64,000 nt of DNA, taken from contig NZ_FSRT01000001.1 of assembly GCF_900143015.1 (NCBI RefSeq), forward strand, positions 1,550,001 through 1,614,000. The letters run 5' to 3'. Below, one piece after another: positions 52,172 through 62,123 of the stretch (its first letter is position 1; each line of letters starts with the position of its first letter). The stretch comes from Fibrobacter sp. UWB11 (GTDB lineage Bacteria > Fibrobacterota > Fibrobacteria > Fibrobacterales > Fibrobacteraceae). The position numbers and the translations under genes were made by a program. The notes beneath the pieces are model-generated. The model made no database searches. It was not told the origin of the DNA and saw nothing but the letters and a program-made list of their open reading frames with translations.

Positions 52172-52732
52172 TTATTCGAAATGGTATTCACCCGGTTTTT
52201 CAATCTTGAGGGTGTTAGCAAGGTTGTACTGGACCAAAGCGCTGTAATCAACGTTCTTGAGTTTGCCCTTAGCAAAGCTGAACTTCACGACGCAATTTTT
52301 ACCGCAAGCCACTTCCTTTGTACCTTTTTCGTTCTTGATAAGGATAGAGCCTTCGGCAAGGCCAGCCTTCTGGAAGATGCCGTTTTGCACAGCATCATTG
52401 ATGCCAGCACCTGTGTAAAGGTGAGAAATCTGTTTAAAGCGAGCGTCCTTGTCACCCTCGATTGCAGCGAGGTTGCTCTTGAAAGCAGCTTCGGTCTTTG
52501 CACCGGAGAGCATGGAATAAACAAGTTTCCAAGCCATGCTGTACTGGTCTACAGAACGCCACTGTTCTACGAGAACCTGAGTATTCTTTTCCAAATAAGC
52601 CGATTCCTGTTCGTTCGCAGTGCGCTTAGCCTGTTCCTCATAGCCGCCCTTGAGCGTCATCAGGATAATGATAAGAGCGACGAGGATGACAACGTCAACC
52701 ACGACGAGGATCTTCATTTTCTTTTTATCCAT
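52172..52732 (-). CDS. Single-span membrane protein, unknown function (pair member 2)
   Basis: The protein has 186 residues. MDKKKMKILVVVDVVILVALIIILM is a membrane anchor. Then KGGYEEQAKRTANEQESAYLEKN, a helical part, and a C-terminal beta-rich part with two cysteines four apart (VACGKNCVVKFSF). ATAA precedes the start and there is no strong Shine-Dalgarno. Paralog-like to the following gene. Function unknown; the body is probably periplasmic. Confidence 0.78.
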   Translation of the reverse strand: MDKKKMKILVVVDVVILVALIIILMTLKGGYEEQAKRTANEQESAYLEKNTQVLVEQWRSVDQYSMAWKLVYSMLSGAKTEAAFKSNLAAIEGDKDARFKQISHLYTGAGINDAVQNGIFQKAGLAEGSILIKNEKGTKEVACGKNCVVKFSFAKGKLKNVDYSALVQYNLANTLKIEKPGEYHFE

Positions 52733-52834
52733 AATATTCCTTTAAAAAAAGACGTTTCAAAAACAATCTAAACTTTAATTTAAAAAAATCAAGAAAATTT
52801 AAAGTAATAATCAAGAACAAACACGCCTATTTTT

Positions 52835-52840
52835 TATATT
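52835..52840 (+). promoter_or_regulatory. Predicted -10 box (TATATT), leaderless arrangement
   Basis: CTATTTTTTATATTC, eight bases, then the ATG at 52849. No Shine-Dalgarno. Confidence 0.5.
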
Positions 52841-52848
52841 CTTCGTAT

Positions 52849-53379
52849 ATGAGCGAAAATGTACTCAAGTTACCGTCCCAGATTATCTTTGACAACCTCA
52901 AAGAATTGATGCGCGCAAAGAACACCGCGCACGAATCGATTTTCAAGTTCCACTGGAAAAAAATGTGGCCGTTCAGCCTCATTTGGCCGCAAGTAGATTA
53001 TATCCGAATCGTTAGACTTATGGGTGAGCTGCGAAACAACGTCGCTTCGCAGAAAAAACTTGCCAAAGAAGCAAAGTCCAAAGCCAAACCATACGAAAAG
53101 ACATTTCTTGATACCGTGCCTGCGTACTTGGACAGCTTTGACACCTCTTGCAAGTACCTCGCCGACGTAGCACAATGGAAGCAGGACTTGCTCGAAAAGA
53201 AGGTCCGCCACGAAGTCAAGATGATGCGCGATGTTTCGGAATACAACCAAATTCTTAAGGCTTACGAAAAAGCGCAAAACGATTTAGTTCAGGCAGGTGC
53301 ATTTGTCCGCGCCGGTTGGATCGAAGTTGTCAAAGGCATTGCCGACGAAACCGAAAGCAAAACAGACAAAGGCGAATAA
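52849..53379 (+). CDS. Helical protein of unknown function, first gene of a glycosyltransferase operon
   Basis: The protein has 176 residues, Lys-rich and mostly helical, with no signal peptide and no membrane span. KMWPFSLIWPQVDYIRIV is a conserved-looking Trp/Pro patch; two long helices with heptad-like spacing follow (LDTVPAYLDSFDTSCKYLAD, YNQILKAYEKAQNDLVQAG). It could be a coiled-coil partner. The TAA stop overlaps the ATG of the GT2 gene (TAATG), so they are coupled. Family not recognised. Confidence 0.75.
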   Translation: MSENVLKLPSQIIFDNLKELMRAKNTAHESIFKFHWKKMWPFSLIWPQVDYIRIVRLMGELRNNVASQKKLAKEAKSKAKPYEKTFLDTVPAYLDSFDTSCKYLADVAQWKQDLLEKKVRHEVKMMRDVSEYNQILKAYEKAQNDLVQAGAFVRAGWIEVVKGIADETESKTDKGE

Positions 53380-54341
53380 TGCCCGCAGTAAGCGTAATCA
53401 TCCCGATGTACAACACCGAGGCATTCATCAAGGATTGCCTCGATAGCCTTGTTGCACAGACCTTCTCAGATTTTGAAGCCATTATCATTGATGATGGCTC
53501 CACAGACGAAAGTGCAAGAATCGCCGCAAGTTACGCCTCGTCCGATGCACGATTCAGGTTGATTGGCCAACCGAACAAAGGTCCGTCAGAAGCCCGCAAT
53601 ACGGGACTCAAGATTATGCGTGGCGATTACGTGACCTTCATCGATAGCGATGATTGCGTTGCCCCCAATTTTCTCGAAACGTTGTTCTTTTTAGCACAAT
53701 TGCATCAGGCCGATGTTGTCTGCAGTGCAGCCCAAAATATAGACGAAGCATTCAAGACTGACGGAAGCACGCCCGATACAGCAATTTCAAAAATCATTTC
53801 TGCCGAAGAGGCAGCAAGGATTTCGCTTTATCAGGATTCTCTGCCCGACTATTCTGCATGGAATAAGTTGTACAGAGCAAGCCTTTGGAAAGGAAAGCAA
53901 TTCCCCGCAGGAACGATTTACGAAGATCTCGCCGTAATTCCTGAAATTTTGTTTGAAGCAAACAAAGTAGCAACGACAAAATCAAAACTTTACTTTTACC
54001 GCAAGCGTTCAGGCAGTGAATTAGCAACGCAAATTGACAAGCAAAAGATTGTACAGCTACTCGACATTGCCGAAAACGTCTTTGAAAAAATGAAACCGGT
54101 ATCGAAGCCGCTATACAAAGCAGCCCGCAGCATGCTCGTGAGCGCCGGTTTCAGCGTTCTGATGCGAACCAAAGACACCGAAGAGACCGCAGAATTCCGC
54201 AAAAAAGCTTTGGCACATATTCGCAAGTACCGCTTTAGCACATTTTTCGATTTGAAAATACGCATGCGCAACCGCATTGCCATTATGCTTTCTTACCTCC
54301 CCCGCGCTCTATTTTTAAAGTTGTTGAAAAAAGGCATTTAA
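53379..54341 (+). CDS. Glycosyltransferase family 2
   Basis: The protein has 320 residues. The start at 53379 gives the GT2 N-terminus PAVSVIIPMYNTEAFI. GT-A signs: DDGSTDESARI, NKGPSEARNTGL and the DxD-like FIDSDDCVAP at about residue 90. The C-terminal third is helical and basic and ends near LPRALFLKLLKKGI, which may touch the membrane. It probably adds a sugar to a surface glycan. Coupled to both neighbours through TAATG overlaps. Confidence 0.92.
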   Translation: MPAVSVIIPMYNTEAFIKDCLDSLVAQTFSDFEAIIIDDGSTDESARIAASYASSDARFRLIGQPNKGPSEARNTGLKIMRGDYVTFIDSDDCVAPNFLETLFFLAQLHQADVVCSAAQNIDEAFKTDGSTPDTAISKIISAEEAARISLYQDSLPDYSAWNKLYRASLWKGKQFPAGTIYEDLAVIPEILFEANKVATTKSKLYFYRKRSGSELATQIDKQKIVQLLDIAENVFEKMKPVSKPLYKAARSMLVSAGFSVLMRTKDTEETAEFRKKALAHIRKYRFSTFFDLKIRMRNRIAIMLSYLPRALFLKLLKKGI

Positions 54342-55399
54342 TGATTCCCATGACGCCCAAAGAAGCCGTTATCCGCATTGCGCGGCACGTTCTCGGAGAA
54401 GAACGCGTTCACGACCATCTGATAAAGCGTGGAATTAAATTACGCCACCTGAGAGACGATTACATAGAAAAAAGTGAAAGCGATTTCAACGGAAAAAGCC
54501 GCGAAGCAGACGAGAATCGCGAAGAATGTCGCCAACTTGAAGATAGCAGCAACAAACGCCAAGTGCTCATTTACATGGCCGATGGCAAATGGATGCACGG
54601 AGGACTAACAGACCGCCTCCGCGGAATGGCTAGTGCCTATAAATTCGCAACCGAGCACAATCTTGATTTCAAGATTTATCACACTTCGCCATTTTTATTG
54701 CAAGAAATCTTGGAACCGAACAAAGTTAATTGGATTATTGACGAAAAGCAAATCAGCAAGAACTGTTCCGTAGCAAAGCCAGTATTGCTCTATCGCGAAG
54801 ACTTCAATAACGATTCCGCTTTGGAACGGCAGCTCGACAAAACGCACCAGCAATTTCATCTGTATTCCTGCGTTGATACACTCGGTGAAAAATTTGCGGA
54901 ATATTTCAACGATTTATTCAAGCCTTCAGAGGTCCTTGCGCAAGAGCTTATCCACTATGAAAGCCTGCTAGGAACAAATTACTCGGCATTTTCATTCCGC
55001 TTTCAGAACAAGCTCGGAGATTTCAAGGAATTTACTTTCAACGAATTGCCAAGTGCAGGCAAACAAAAATTGCTGAACGCAGCACTCAACGCTATAAAGC
55101 GAGAAATCGCAACGGGCTGCCAAAACAAAATACTTGTGACAGCAGACAGCCCGACGTTCCTTGCCGAAGCAGAAAAATTGCCGAACGTCGTTACTGTCAA
55201 AGGGAAAAGCATTCACATAGACTTCAACAGTTCCAAGAAAGCTACAGATTACTTGAAAGCGTTCACGGAATTTTTCCTCATTTCAAAAGCATCAAGTGCA
55301 AAGCTCTATCGCAACCGCAAATATAAAACGTACCCGTCGAACTTCCCGAAATACGCAGCCAGCCTTGGGAACGTACCATACGAAATTATAGAAGAATAA
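54341..55399 (+). CDS. Putative glycosyltransferase (fucosyltransferase-like region), function uncertain
   Basis: The protein has 352 residues. The central part contains WMHGGLTDRLRGMASAYKFA, which resembles the GG(L)xDR(L)RG donor-binding stretch of NodZ/fucosyltransferase-type GT-B enzymes, and later ILVTADSPTFLAEAEKLPN, as in their C-terminal donor domain. The N-terminal 75 residues are charged. It is last in a three-gene coupled operon with a GT2. The fucosyltransferase idea is only a motif resemblance. Confidence 0.6.
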   Translation: MIPMTPKEAVIRIARHVLGEERVHDHLIKRGIKLRHLRDDYIEKSESDFNGKSREADENREECRQLEDSSNKRQVLIYMADGKWMHGGLTDRLRGMASAYKFATEHNLDFKIYHTSPFLLQEILEPNKVNWIIDEKQISKNCSVAKPVLLYREDFNNDSALERQLDKTHQQFHLYSCVDTLGEKFAEYFNDLFKPSEVLAQELIHYESLLGTNYSAFSFRFQNKLGDFKEFTFNELPSAGKQKLLNAALNAIKREIATGCQNKILVTADSPTFLAEAEKLPNVVTVKGKSIHIDFNSSKKATDYLKAFTEFFLISKASSAKLYRNRKYKTYPSNFPKYAASLGNVPYEIIEE

Positions 55400-55410
55400 T
55401 CTATTCTCCA

Positions 55411-55446
55411 AAAAAAATAGCCGGAGTTTATTCCGGCCTCAAAAAA
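55411..55446 (-). terminator. Terminator between convergent glycan operons
   Basis: GCCGGA-ATAAAC-TCCGGC hairpin; on the minus strand TATTTTTTTT follows. Confidence 0.75.
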
Positions 55447-56331
55447 CTAATACTTCAGCAACTTTCGCGGAATAAAAAGTTTTGGAAGTCTAAGCCAAAA
55501 ACGCGGGGAAAGCGAAATCACCTTGGGAATCAAACGAAGAGCCCCTAGTTTACTCTGCGCAGCTTCTGCCGAAAACCAATTTGCCTTCCAAGCGCGAACG
55601 GCCTGCTTATAAAGCGGATGCTTGCTATAATCATCCGACAACACGCGCAGAATTTCACCATAAATACGTTCATGATTCACATGCATGTTATCGCCATGTT
55701 CACGATAATAGCAACATAAAAAATCTTTCGAAACAGGCTGCGGACCGTAATTATAAAGGATTTTCAGATAAAGCGGATAATCTTCAAATGCGTATCGCAT
55801 ATCGTAGCCGCCAATAGCTAGAATTTTTTCGCGCACAAACATTTCAGCACAACCATGCAACGCCTTTTTTCCAAGAAACGATTCTTCAAACGTTATCTGA
55901 GGCACACTGCGGAGATAACGTTCATCCATTTCCGTTCCGATTTCATCGTCTTTATAAAAAGGAACAACCTGTCCAAAACAAGCAACAGCTTCCGGATGCG
56001 CATCCAAAAAGTCGCTCTGTTTTTTCAAGCGTTCCGGAGGCATAATATCATCCGACGAAAACGAACAAACATATCGCCCGGTCGCTAAAGACAGCGCTTC
56101 TTTTAGCGTTTCCATCACACCTTTATTGGGGCGATGGACATAAGTAAATCCAAGTTCATCGGCCAAGTGCTTTAGAATTTCTGGAGAATGGTCTTTGCTA
56201 CCATCATCCACGACAATCAACTCAAAATCAACGCCAGACTGCCCCATCACAGAACGTACCGCCTTTTCTACGTACGCTTCATGATTATAGCTAGCCAAGA
56301 TTACAGAAACTTTCGGAGCCATTTTTACCAT
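55447..56331 (-). CDS. Glycosyltransferase family 2
   Basis: The protein has 294 residues. The ATG at 56331 overlaps the flippase stop (TAATG). GT-A features: PKVSVILASYNHEAYVEKAV, ELIVVDDGSKDHSPEIL, PNKGVMETLKEAL and CSFSSDDIMPPERL (the DxD-like SDD). GGYDMRYAFEDYPLY is the acceptor/ED site. It probably builds the same glycan as the flippase and aminotransferase upstream. Last gene of its operon. Confidence 0.93.
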   Translation of the reverse strand: MVKMAPKVSVILASYNHEAYVEKAVRSVMGQSGVDFELIVVDDGSKDHSPEILKHLADELGFTYVHRPNKGVMETLKEALSLATGRYVCSFSSDDIMPPERLKKQSDFLDAHPEAVACFGQVVPFYKDDEIGTEMDERYLRSVPQITFEESFLGKKALHGCAEMFVREKILAIGGYDMRYAFEDYPLYLKILYNYGPQPVSKDFLCCYYREHGDNMHVNHERIYGEILRVLSDDYSKHPLYKQAVRAWKANWFSAEAAQSKLGALRLIPKVISLSPRFWLRLPKLFIPRKLLKY

Positions 56332-57620
56332 TATTTTTTTGCCCAATCTAAGCGACTAACGATAATGAACGAAGCCACAAGCGTAAGGAAATTTTCAAGC
56401 GCGTAAGCCATCATCGGACCATTAAATTCATACAATTTCACAAAGCCGTATGTTGCAGAAGCAAGAACAACTTCAGAACAAATTTCAAGAATCAGGAATT
56501 TTTTTGTTTCACGGCGCGCAACCAGCACAAGCCCCAAAGCCCAACCGCCCACACGGAAAAAATCGCCCAACAACTGCATCGGCATGTAATCAGCCGCGCC
56601 AGCATATGCTGAAGAAAGCATCACCGTTACAAGCAACGAGCGGCCTAAATAAAGAATTGCAACCGCTACAAGCGCAAGCGCGAGTGTCTTAACAAGAACC
56701 GGCCTAAACATTCCCCAAAATTCTGACTGCGTCAATTTTGCAGAAACTTTCGGCAAGATAATAACACCAAGAATTGCAGAGAAAAACGTCGTCAAGAAAT
56801 CAGAAATTTTCCAAATTCCCTGCCAAATACCGGCCGCATTCCAGCCCAAATTTTCGCCAATTGTAAGTCGCATAAATGTAAGCACCACAGGCGTCAAAAC
56901 CATAGGAACAATACCCATGAGCGCATACGACATCCACGGAGAACGAATATCCAACGCGGACTTACGAATTTCGCGCAAACTGAATCCAGCACGAGATGCA
57001 ATTTGCGTTGCAAAAATACCCGCTATTACAGACTGCGTTGCCACTATAGAAAGAACACTTAACCGCCCCGTATAAAGGAAGAACGCCACCCACAGCATTT
57101 GCCACAGCGAGGTCACCATGTTTATAAGCGCCCAACGGCGATAATGACCAAGACCGTTCATTACAGACGAGGTAATCGTAATGATATTCGTTGCAAAAAC
57201 GCCCGGCAAAGCAAAAATAACCGCAGCCTGGACAAGACGAGGATGAATATCCGGGAAGAATTTTTCAAGCGGAACGATAAAGCAAAGAACAAGAGCAACC
57301 GCGAACGTAACGATACTAGCAAACGTCGTCAATCGAAAACCGCCACGCCACACGCCACGTAACTGTTCAAAATTACTCTTATTCTGCGCGGTAAGGCTTA
57401 CCCAGCCGTTCTGGAGAGCCAGTGAAGAAGTCGCCTGCCCCATCGTCATAAAGTTCATAAACTGCCCCACGCATGCAAATGCAGACGGCGGGAGAAATAC
57501 GGCCAGCAATTTATTTACAACAAAAACGCGCACGGCATTCAGGAACGTCACCATTCCCGAGCCTAAAAACAATTTCATGAAATTCGCAGATTCTTGCGAT
57601 GTCTTATCTTTAGAACTCAT
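56331..57620 (-). CDS. Wzx-type polysaccharide flippase
   Basis: The protein has 429 residues with about 12 predicted spans and no large soluble domain. The ATG at 57620 ([20 protein letters not shown]) overlaps the end of the aminotransferase gene by 11 bases. Short N-terminal loops contain [13 protein letters not shown] and [21 protein letters not shown], typical of O-antigen translocases of the WzxE group. It flips lipid-linked oligosaccharide to the periplasmic side. The flippase plus DegT plus GT2 set suggests a glycan with an amino sugar. Confidence 0.9.
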   Translation of the reverse strand: MSSKDKTSQESANFMKLFLGSGMVTFLNAVRVFVVNKLLAVFLPPSAFACVGQFMNFMTMGQATSSLALQNGWVSLTAQNKSNFEQLRGVWRGGFRLTTFASIVTFAVALVLCFIVPLEKFFPDIHPRLVQAAVIFALPGVFATNIITITSSVMNGLGHYRRWALINMVTSLWQMLWVAFFLYTGRLSVLSIVATQSVIAGIFATQIASRAGFSLREIRKSALDIRSPWMSYALMGIVPMVLTPVVLTFMRLTIGENLGWNAAGIWQGIWKISDFLTTFFSAILGVIILPKVSAKLTQSEFWGMFRPVLVKTLALALVAVAILYLGRSLLVTVMLSSAYAGAADYMPMQLLGDFFRVGGWALGLVLVARRETKKFLILEICSEVVLASATYGFVKLYEFNGPMMAYALENFLTLVASFIIVSRLDWAKK

Positions 57621-58722
57621 TAATTGCACCAATTACTTCGGAGACTTCGTCATCGGTAAGCACAGGGCTCATCGGAATACTGAGAATCGTCTTGGCCATC
57701 GATTCTGCAATCGGATACTCTCCGTTGAATTCATTAGCATACGCTTCTTGCAAATGCGGAGGAATCGGATAATGAATCAATGTTTCTATACCGCGCTTTT
57801 TCAAGTACGCCTGCATTTCATTTCGAGAATTCTCGCTCTTGAGGCGAATCACAAACACATGATAAACATGTTCCGAAGGCACCGAAGGAAGTTCAGGCAA
57901 CAAGACCTTTGAATTCTTGATTTCGTTGCAATAACGCACAGCAATTTCACGACGTCGTTCGTTCCATTCGTCCAAATGCGGAAGCTTTGCAAGCAAAAGC
58001 GCGGCCTGCATTTCGTCAAGGCGCGAATTTACGCCCTTAAACCTATTCACGTACTTTTGCTCGGAGCCGTAATTGCCAAGCGCTCGAACAATATTGGCAA
58101 CATCGGCATCGTTTGTAAGAACCATGCCAGCATCGCCAAGCGCTCCCAAATTCTTGGTCGGATAAAAGCTAAAAGCCGCCGCCGAACCAAATGTCCCTGC
58201 AGAACGTCCATCACTGAGACGCGCCCCATGAGCCTGCGCGCAGTCTTCAAAAAGGAGCAAGTCATGCGAATTGGCAAATTCACAAATTTCATCCATAGCG
58301 CAAAGGCGACCATACAGATGAACAACCAAAATTGCACGAGTACGAGCACCACAAGCATCCTTCAAACATTTCGGATCCATGTTGTAGCTATTTTCGGCAG
58401 GTTCCACAAGCACTGGTTTAAGCCCCACAGCGCTAACGGCAAGAACTGTAGCGATATACGTATTCGCCGGAACAAGAATTTCGTCACCTTCATGAAGGCG
58501 CCCCAATTCTATCGAAGCACGCAACATGAGCGTAAGTGCATCCAAGCCGTTCCCGACGCCCACAGCAAACTTTACGCCACAATATTGAGCAAAAGCGCGT
58601 TCAAACTGTTCGCCATAACGCCCTCGGATATACCAACCCGATTCGACCACGTCTACCGCGGCTCTATCTAGTTCATTCTTGTATGGTTCATTTATTCTTT
58701 TCAGGTCCAAGAAAGGAACCAT
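57610..58722 (-). CDS. DegT/DnrJ/EryC1-type sugar aminotransferase (FdtB/WecE-like)
   Basis: The protein has 370 residues from the ATG at 58722 ([18 protein letters not shown]), which has CAGGAG upstream; longer frames lack support. PLP Lys190 in [24 protein letters not shown] and [10 protein letters not shown] are further cofactor-site motifs; [11 protein letters not shown] is the N-terminal cofactor loop. It transfers an amino group to a keto-sugar nucleotide, with FdtB (3-amino-3,6-dideoxy-galactose) as the closest type by pattern. The exact sugar is unknown, and no dehydratase is nearby. First gene of the operon with flippase and GT2. Confidence 0.92.
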   Translation of the reverse strand: MVPFLDLKRINEPYKNELDRAAVDVVESGWYIRGRYGEQFERAFAQYCGVKFAVGVGNGLDALTLMLRASIELGRLHEGDEILVPANTYIATVLAVSAVGLKPVLVEPAENSYNMDPKCLKDACGARTRAILVVHLYGRLCAMDEICEFANSHDLLLFEDCAQAHGARLSDGRSAGTFGSAAAFSFYPTKNLGALGDAGMVLTNDADVANIVRALGNYGSEQKYVNRFKGVNSRLDEMQAALLLAKLPHLDEWNERRREIAVRYCNEIKNSKVLLPELPSVPSEHVYHVFVIRLKSENSRNEMQAYLKKRGIETLIHYPIPPHLQEAYANEFNGEYPIAESMAKTILSIPMSPVLTDDEVSEVIGAINEF

Positions 58723-58764
58723 AAAGGCACTCCTGCTTGTGGTTATAACGCTACCAATCAATAT

Positions 58765-58797
58765 AAAAAAAATCGGCTCCATTAAATGGAACCGATT
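58765..58797 (-). terminator. Intrinsic terminator of tRNA-Lys
   Basis: AATCGGTTCCATT-ta-ATGGAGCCGATT (near-perfect stem) then TTTTTT on the minus strand. It begins a few bases after the tRNA. Confidence 0.85.
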
Positions 58798-58799
58798 AC

Positions 58800-58872
58800 T
58801 GAGCTACGAAGGGCTCGAACCTTCGACCCACGCCTTAAAAGGGCGTTGCTCTACCAACTGAGCTAGTAGCCC
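58800..58872 (-). tRNA. tRNA-Lys (anticodon UUU)
   Basis: 73 nt. The acceptor stem GGGCUAC pairs with GUAGCUC, followed by discriminator A. The D arm carries AGCUCAGUUGGUAGAGC. The anticodon stem ACGCC/GGCGU encloses CUUUUAA with anticodon UUU. The T arm is GAAGGUUCGAGCCCUUC. CCA is not encoded. Confidence 0.96.
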
Positions 58873-58987
58873 GAGCAGGAGCAAATATATAAAAACATTT
58901 TTGTATTGTAAAGGCTTCGCACGCCATATTAAATAAAAAAACGCACTTATAGTGCATTTATTGCAAAATTTTTCTTTGACTTTTTTA

Positions 58988-58993
58988 TAAATT
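58988..58993 (+). promoter_or_regulatory. Predicted -10 box (TAAATT), leaderless arrangement
   Basis: CTTTTTTATAAATT, six bases (TACATC), then the ATG at 59000. No Shine-Dalgarno. Confidence 0.45.
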
Positions 58994-58999
58994 TACATC

Positions 59000-60013
59000 A
59001 TGGATTTATTGAAAAAACTATCAGCAATTGCAGCACTCGCTATCGCATGTCCAGCATCAGATTTAGGTTACTTTTCAAAGCACGATGCAGGGCAAGAAGT
59101 TTTTTCGTTCCTTTCAACTTTTGACAGCCCGCGCAATGCGGCTCTCGAAAAATCTGCGTCGGCGCTCCCTTCTACCGATCCGACCATTGTCCAGCTAAAC
59201 CCGGCTGCAATCCTTATGACTGAAGGGAAAAAGCGTGTCATCGAAGCCCACTGGCAAACCGGTGAATTTGCAGACAACCAAGGTACGCTTTCGTACACAA
59301 CGGAGTTCAAGAAATTCATCCTTCAGTTTTCATACAACTGGATTTCGTACGGCACGATTGTAGGCTATAACGAGTATGGCGACGAGAACGGCAGCGAATA
59401 CAAGCCATTCAGCCAGCTCACGACTTTAAGCGTCGCTTATCCGATGAAACATATCCGAGTCGGTGCAGCGCTCAAGTTCGCCTCGGACAAATTGACCGGA
59501 GATGCAAGCGATCAAACCGCCATGGCAGCAGCATTCGACTGGGGCATCACCTGGATGTCCGACAGCAAGAACTACGGTTTTTCGTTTGTTGCAAGGGACT
59601 TCGGCACCATGCTTCGCGGTTACGTTAAAGACGACGCGGATGACACGTACCCATTGTCCCAGACGTTTGCCATTGGCGGATTCCTCAAGCCCCGTAGCAT
59701 CCCGCGCTTAACCGTTTTCGCAGAAACAGATTTTCCGCGTTACGCCGAACCGGATTTGAATCTCGGTGCAGAATATGCATTGGGTGAATTTTTCCGCATC
59801 CGCGCTGGTTTCACGCGCACTTGGCTCGACATCTCACGCGACATCAAGGAGTTGGCGAATTCCTCCGACAGACCTGACGAAACAAACGAAGCACGCATGT
59901 TCAGCCTAGGTCTCGGTTACACCTCTAACATGTTCGCCTTCGACTATGCGTTCTCGGTCCTCGCACAAAGTTTAGGCTACGAGCACAGGCTCGGTCTTCG
60001 CGTAGAGTTCTAA
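59000..60013 (+). CDS. PorV/UPF0164-like outer-membrane barrel protein
   Basis: The protein has 337 residues. Signal peptide followed by a FadL/PorV-like N-terminal part: SFLSTFDSPRNAALEKSASAL ... TIVQLNPAAILMTEGK, where 'NPA' matches the conserved (W)NPA of the PorV/PorQ group. The rest is 12-14 strands with aromatic alternation, ending LGYEHRLGLRVEF. In T9SS, PorV sits at the outer membrane and helps deliver cargo. Cargo-like proteins in this window make this reading attractive, but a general barrel of the same superfamily is not excluded. Confidence 0.75.
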   Translation: MDLLKKLSAIAALAIACPASDLGYFSKHDAGQEVFSFLSTFDSPRNAALEKSASALPSTDPTIVQLNPAAILMTEGKKRVIEAHWQTGEFADNQGTLSYTTEFKKFILQFSYNWISYGTIVGYNEYGDENGSEYKPFSQLTTLSVAYPMKHIRVGAALKFASDKLTGDASDQTAMAAAFDWGITWMSDSKNYGFSFVARDFGTMLRGYVKDDADDTYPLSQTFAIGGFLKPRSIPRLTVFAETDFPRYAEPDLNLGAEYALGEFFRIRAGFTRTWLDISRDIKELANSSDRPDETNEARMFSLGLGYTSNMFAFDYAFSVLAQSLGYEHRLGLRVEF

Positions 60014-60027
60014 GAATAAGGCAAACG

Positions 60028-60816
60028 ATGCGGCAGTTCGACGTTTTTGTTTTTGACGAAAACTTTGACGAATCGCAAGGCAATCCCCAACCGCCATTTA
60101 CGGACCCCGAACTCGGCTGGTTCTTCACAAGCGATTGGAACAAGCACTTAAACGAGATTGAGGGAGAATGGGTCGTTTTCGCGCACCCCTGCATCAAGAT
60201 CGACCGCGCCTTTTTGAACAACGTTGCAGAAGTCACCGATAGTTTTCCGATGGTTGATGCATTTGCACCGCGCATTCGCACAAACAAAGGAACATTTTTA
60301 GGCGGATATTTGCTAAAGCCCGCATCCAAAGGTTCTGGCTTTGTCGAAATTGACGAGAACGCACCACTGCGCTATGTTGCCGCACCGCACCCTTATTTGG
60401 GGATTTTCTCGAGGCGCATCATCCAACGTACCGGCGGGTTCGACACGACACTCCCGGAGAGCGCAAGGCTTGCAGACTTTACGCTCCGCATGATGCATGC
60501 AGGCGGCAGAATGTTTTCCGTTCCATATCTCGTAGCGCAGACAATAGCAGATAACGTTGCTAGCGAAAGTACATCAGAAGCAAATACAAAAAATGACGCG
60601 AATACCATAGCTTGCGGAATTGCGCCTAATCTTAAAGCAACTGCAATTATTTTGTCTAAAGCATTTGGAATCGAAGCCTCGTTGCCGTTCGCCCTCCACC
60701 ATCCGTCTGTCATTCCCACATTGTTCCGCAACAGAAGCATAATCAAAGAAAAGCGCAAAGCGGCAACTCTACTCTCCAAGCTCAAAGCAGATTTTTTGAA
60801 AGAAGTGACGTTGTGA
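60028..60816 (+). CDS. Glycosyltransferase-like protein lacking the classical N-terminus
   Basis: The protein has 262 residues. GEWVVFAHPCIKIDRAFLNNV resembles the post-DxD part of GT2 enzymes; LGIFSRRIIQRTGGFDTTLPESARLADFTLRMMHAGG resembles their acceptor site (GGFDE...ED.DL..R....G). The usual N-terminal VSVIIP...DDGS part is missing, so it is a variant or degenerate GT2. It follows the barrel gene after 14 bases. A bidirectional hairpin lies after its stop. Confidence 0.6.
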   Translation: MRQFDVFVFDENFDESQGNPQPPFTDPELGWFFTSDWNKHLNEIEGEWVVFAHPCIKIDRAFLNNVAEVTDSFPMVDAFAPRIRTNKGTFLGGYLLKPASKGSGFVEIDENAPLRYVAAPHPYLGIFSRRIIQRTGGFDTTLPESARLADFTLRMMHAGGRMFSVPYLVAQTIADNVASESTSEANTKNDANTIACGIAPNLKATAIILSKAFGIEASLPFALHHPSVIPTLFRNRSIIKEKRKAATLLSKLKADFLKEVTL

Positions 60817-60842
60817 TGGTGACCCCAGGCAGAGTCCGGGGT

Positions 60843-60890
60843 AAAAAAAATCGTCCCGCTCGATTGAGCGGGACTTAAATTTTTTAGCGG
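60843..60890. terminator. Bidirectional terminator
   Basis: GTCCCGCTC-gatt-GAGCGGGAC flanked by AAAAAAAATC on the left and TTAAATTTTTT on the right. It serves the plus-strand gene before and, on the minus strand (T-run from the left flank), gapA. Confidence 0.85.
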
Positions 60891-60953
60891 AGGTGTGGGA
60901 ATCTATTTTGCTTTAGGCAGTTGCGCCCACACCACTAACACTAGTTAAAAATC

Positions 60954-61973
<1,020 letters not shown>

Positions 61974-62123
61974 TTATTGTTGAAATTGCTACCCACCTAC
62001 ACGGTGGAGCTTTGCTGGCTGGAAAGATACAAAAAAACGGGTTATTTGTGTAGTAATAATCTCAAAAAAAAGCGACTAAAAAGACCAAAGACCGCCATGT
62101 GAGGTCGTGCCACCTCTCCCCCG

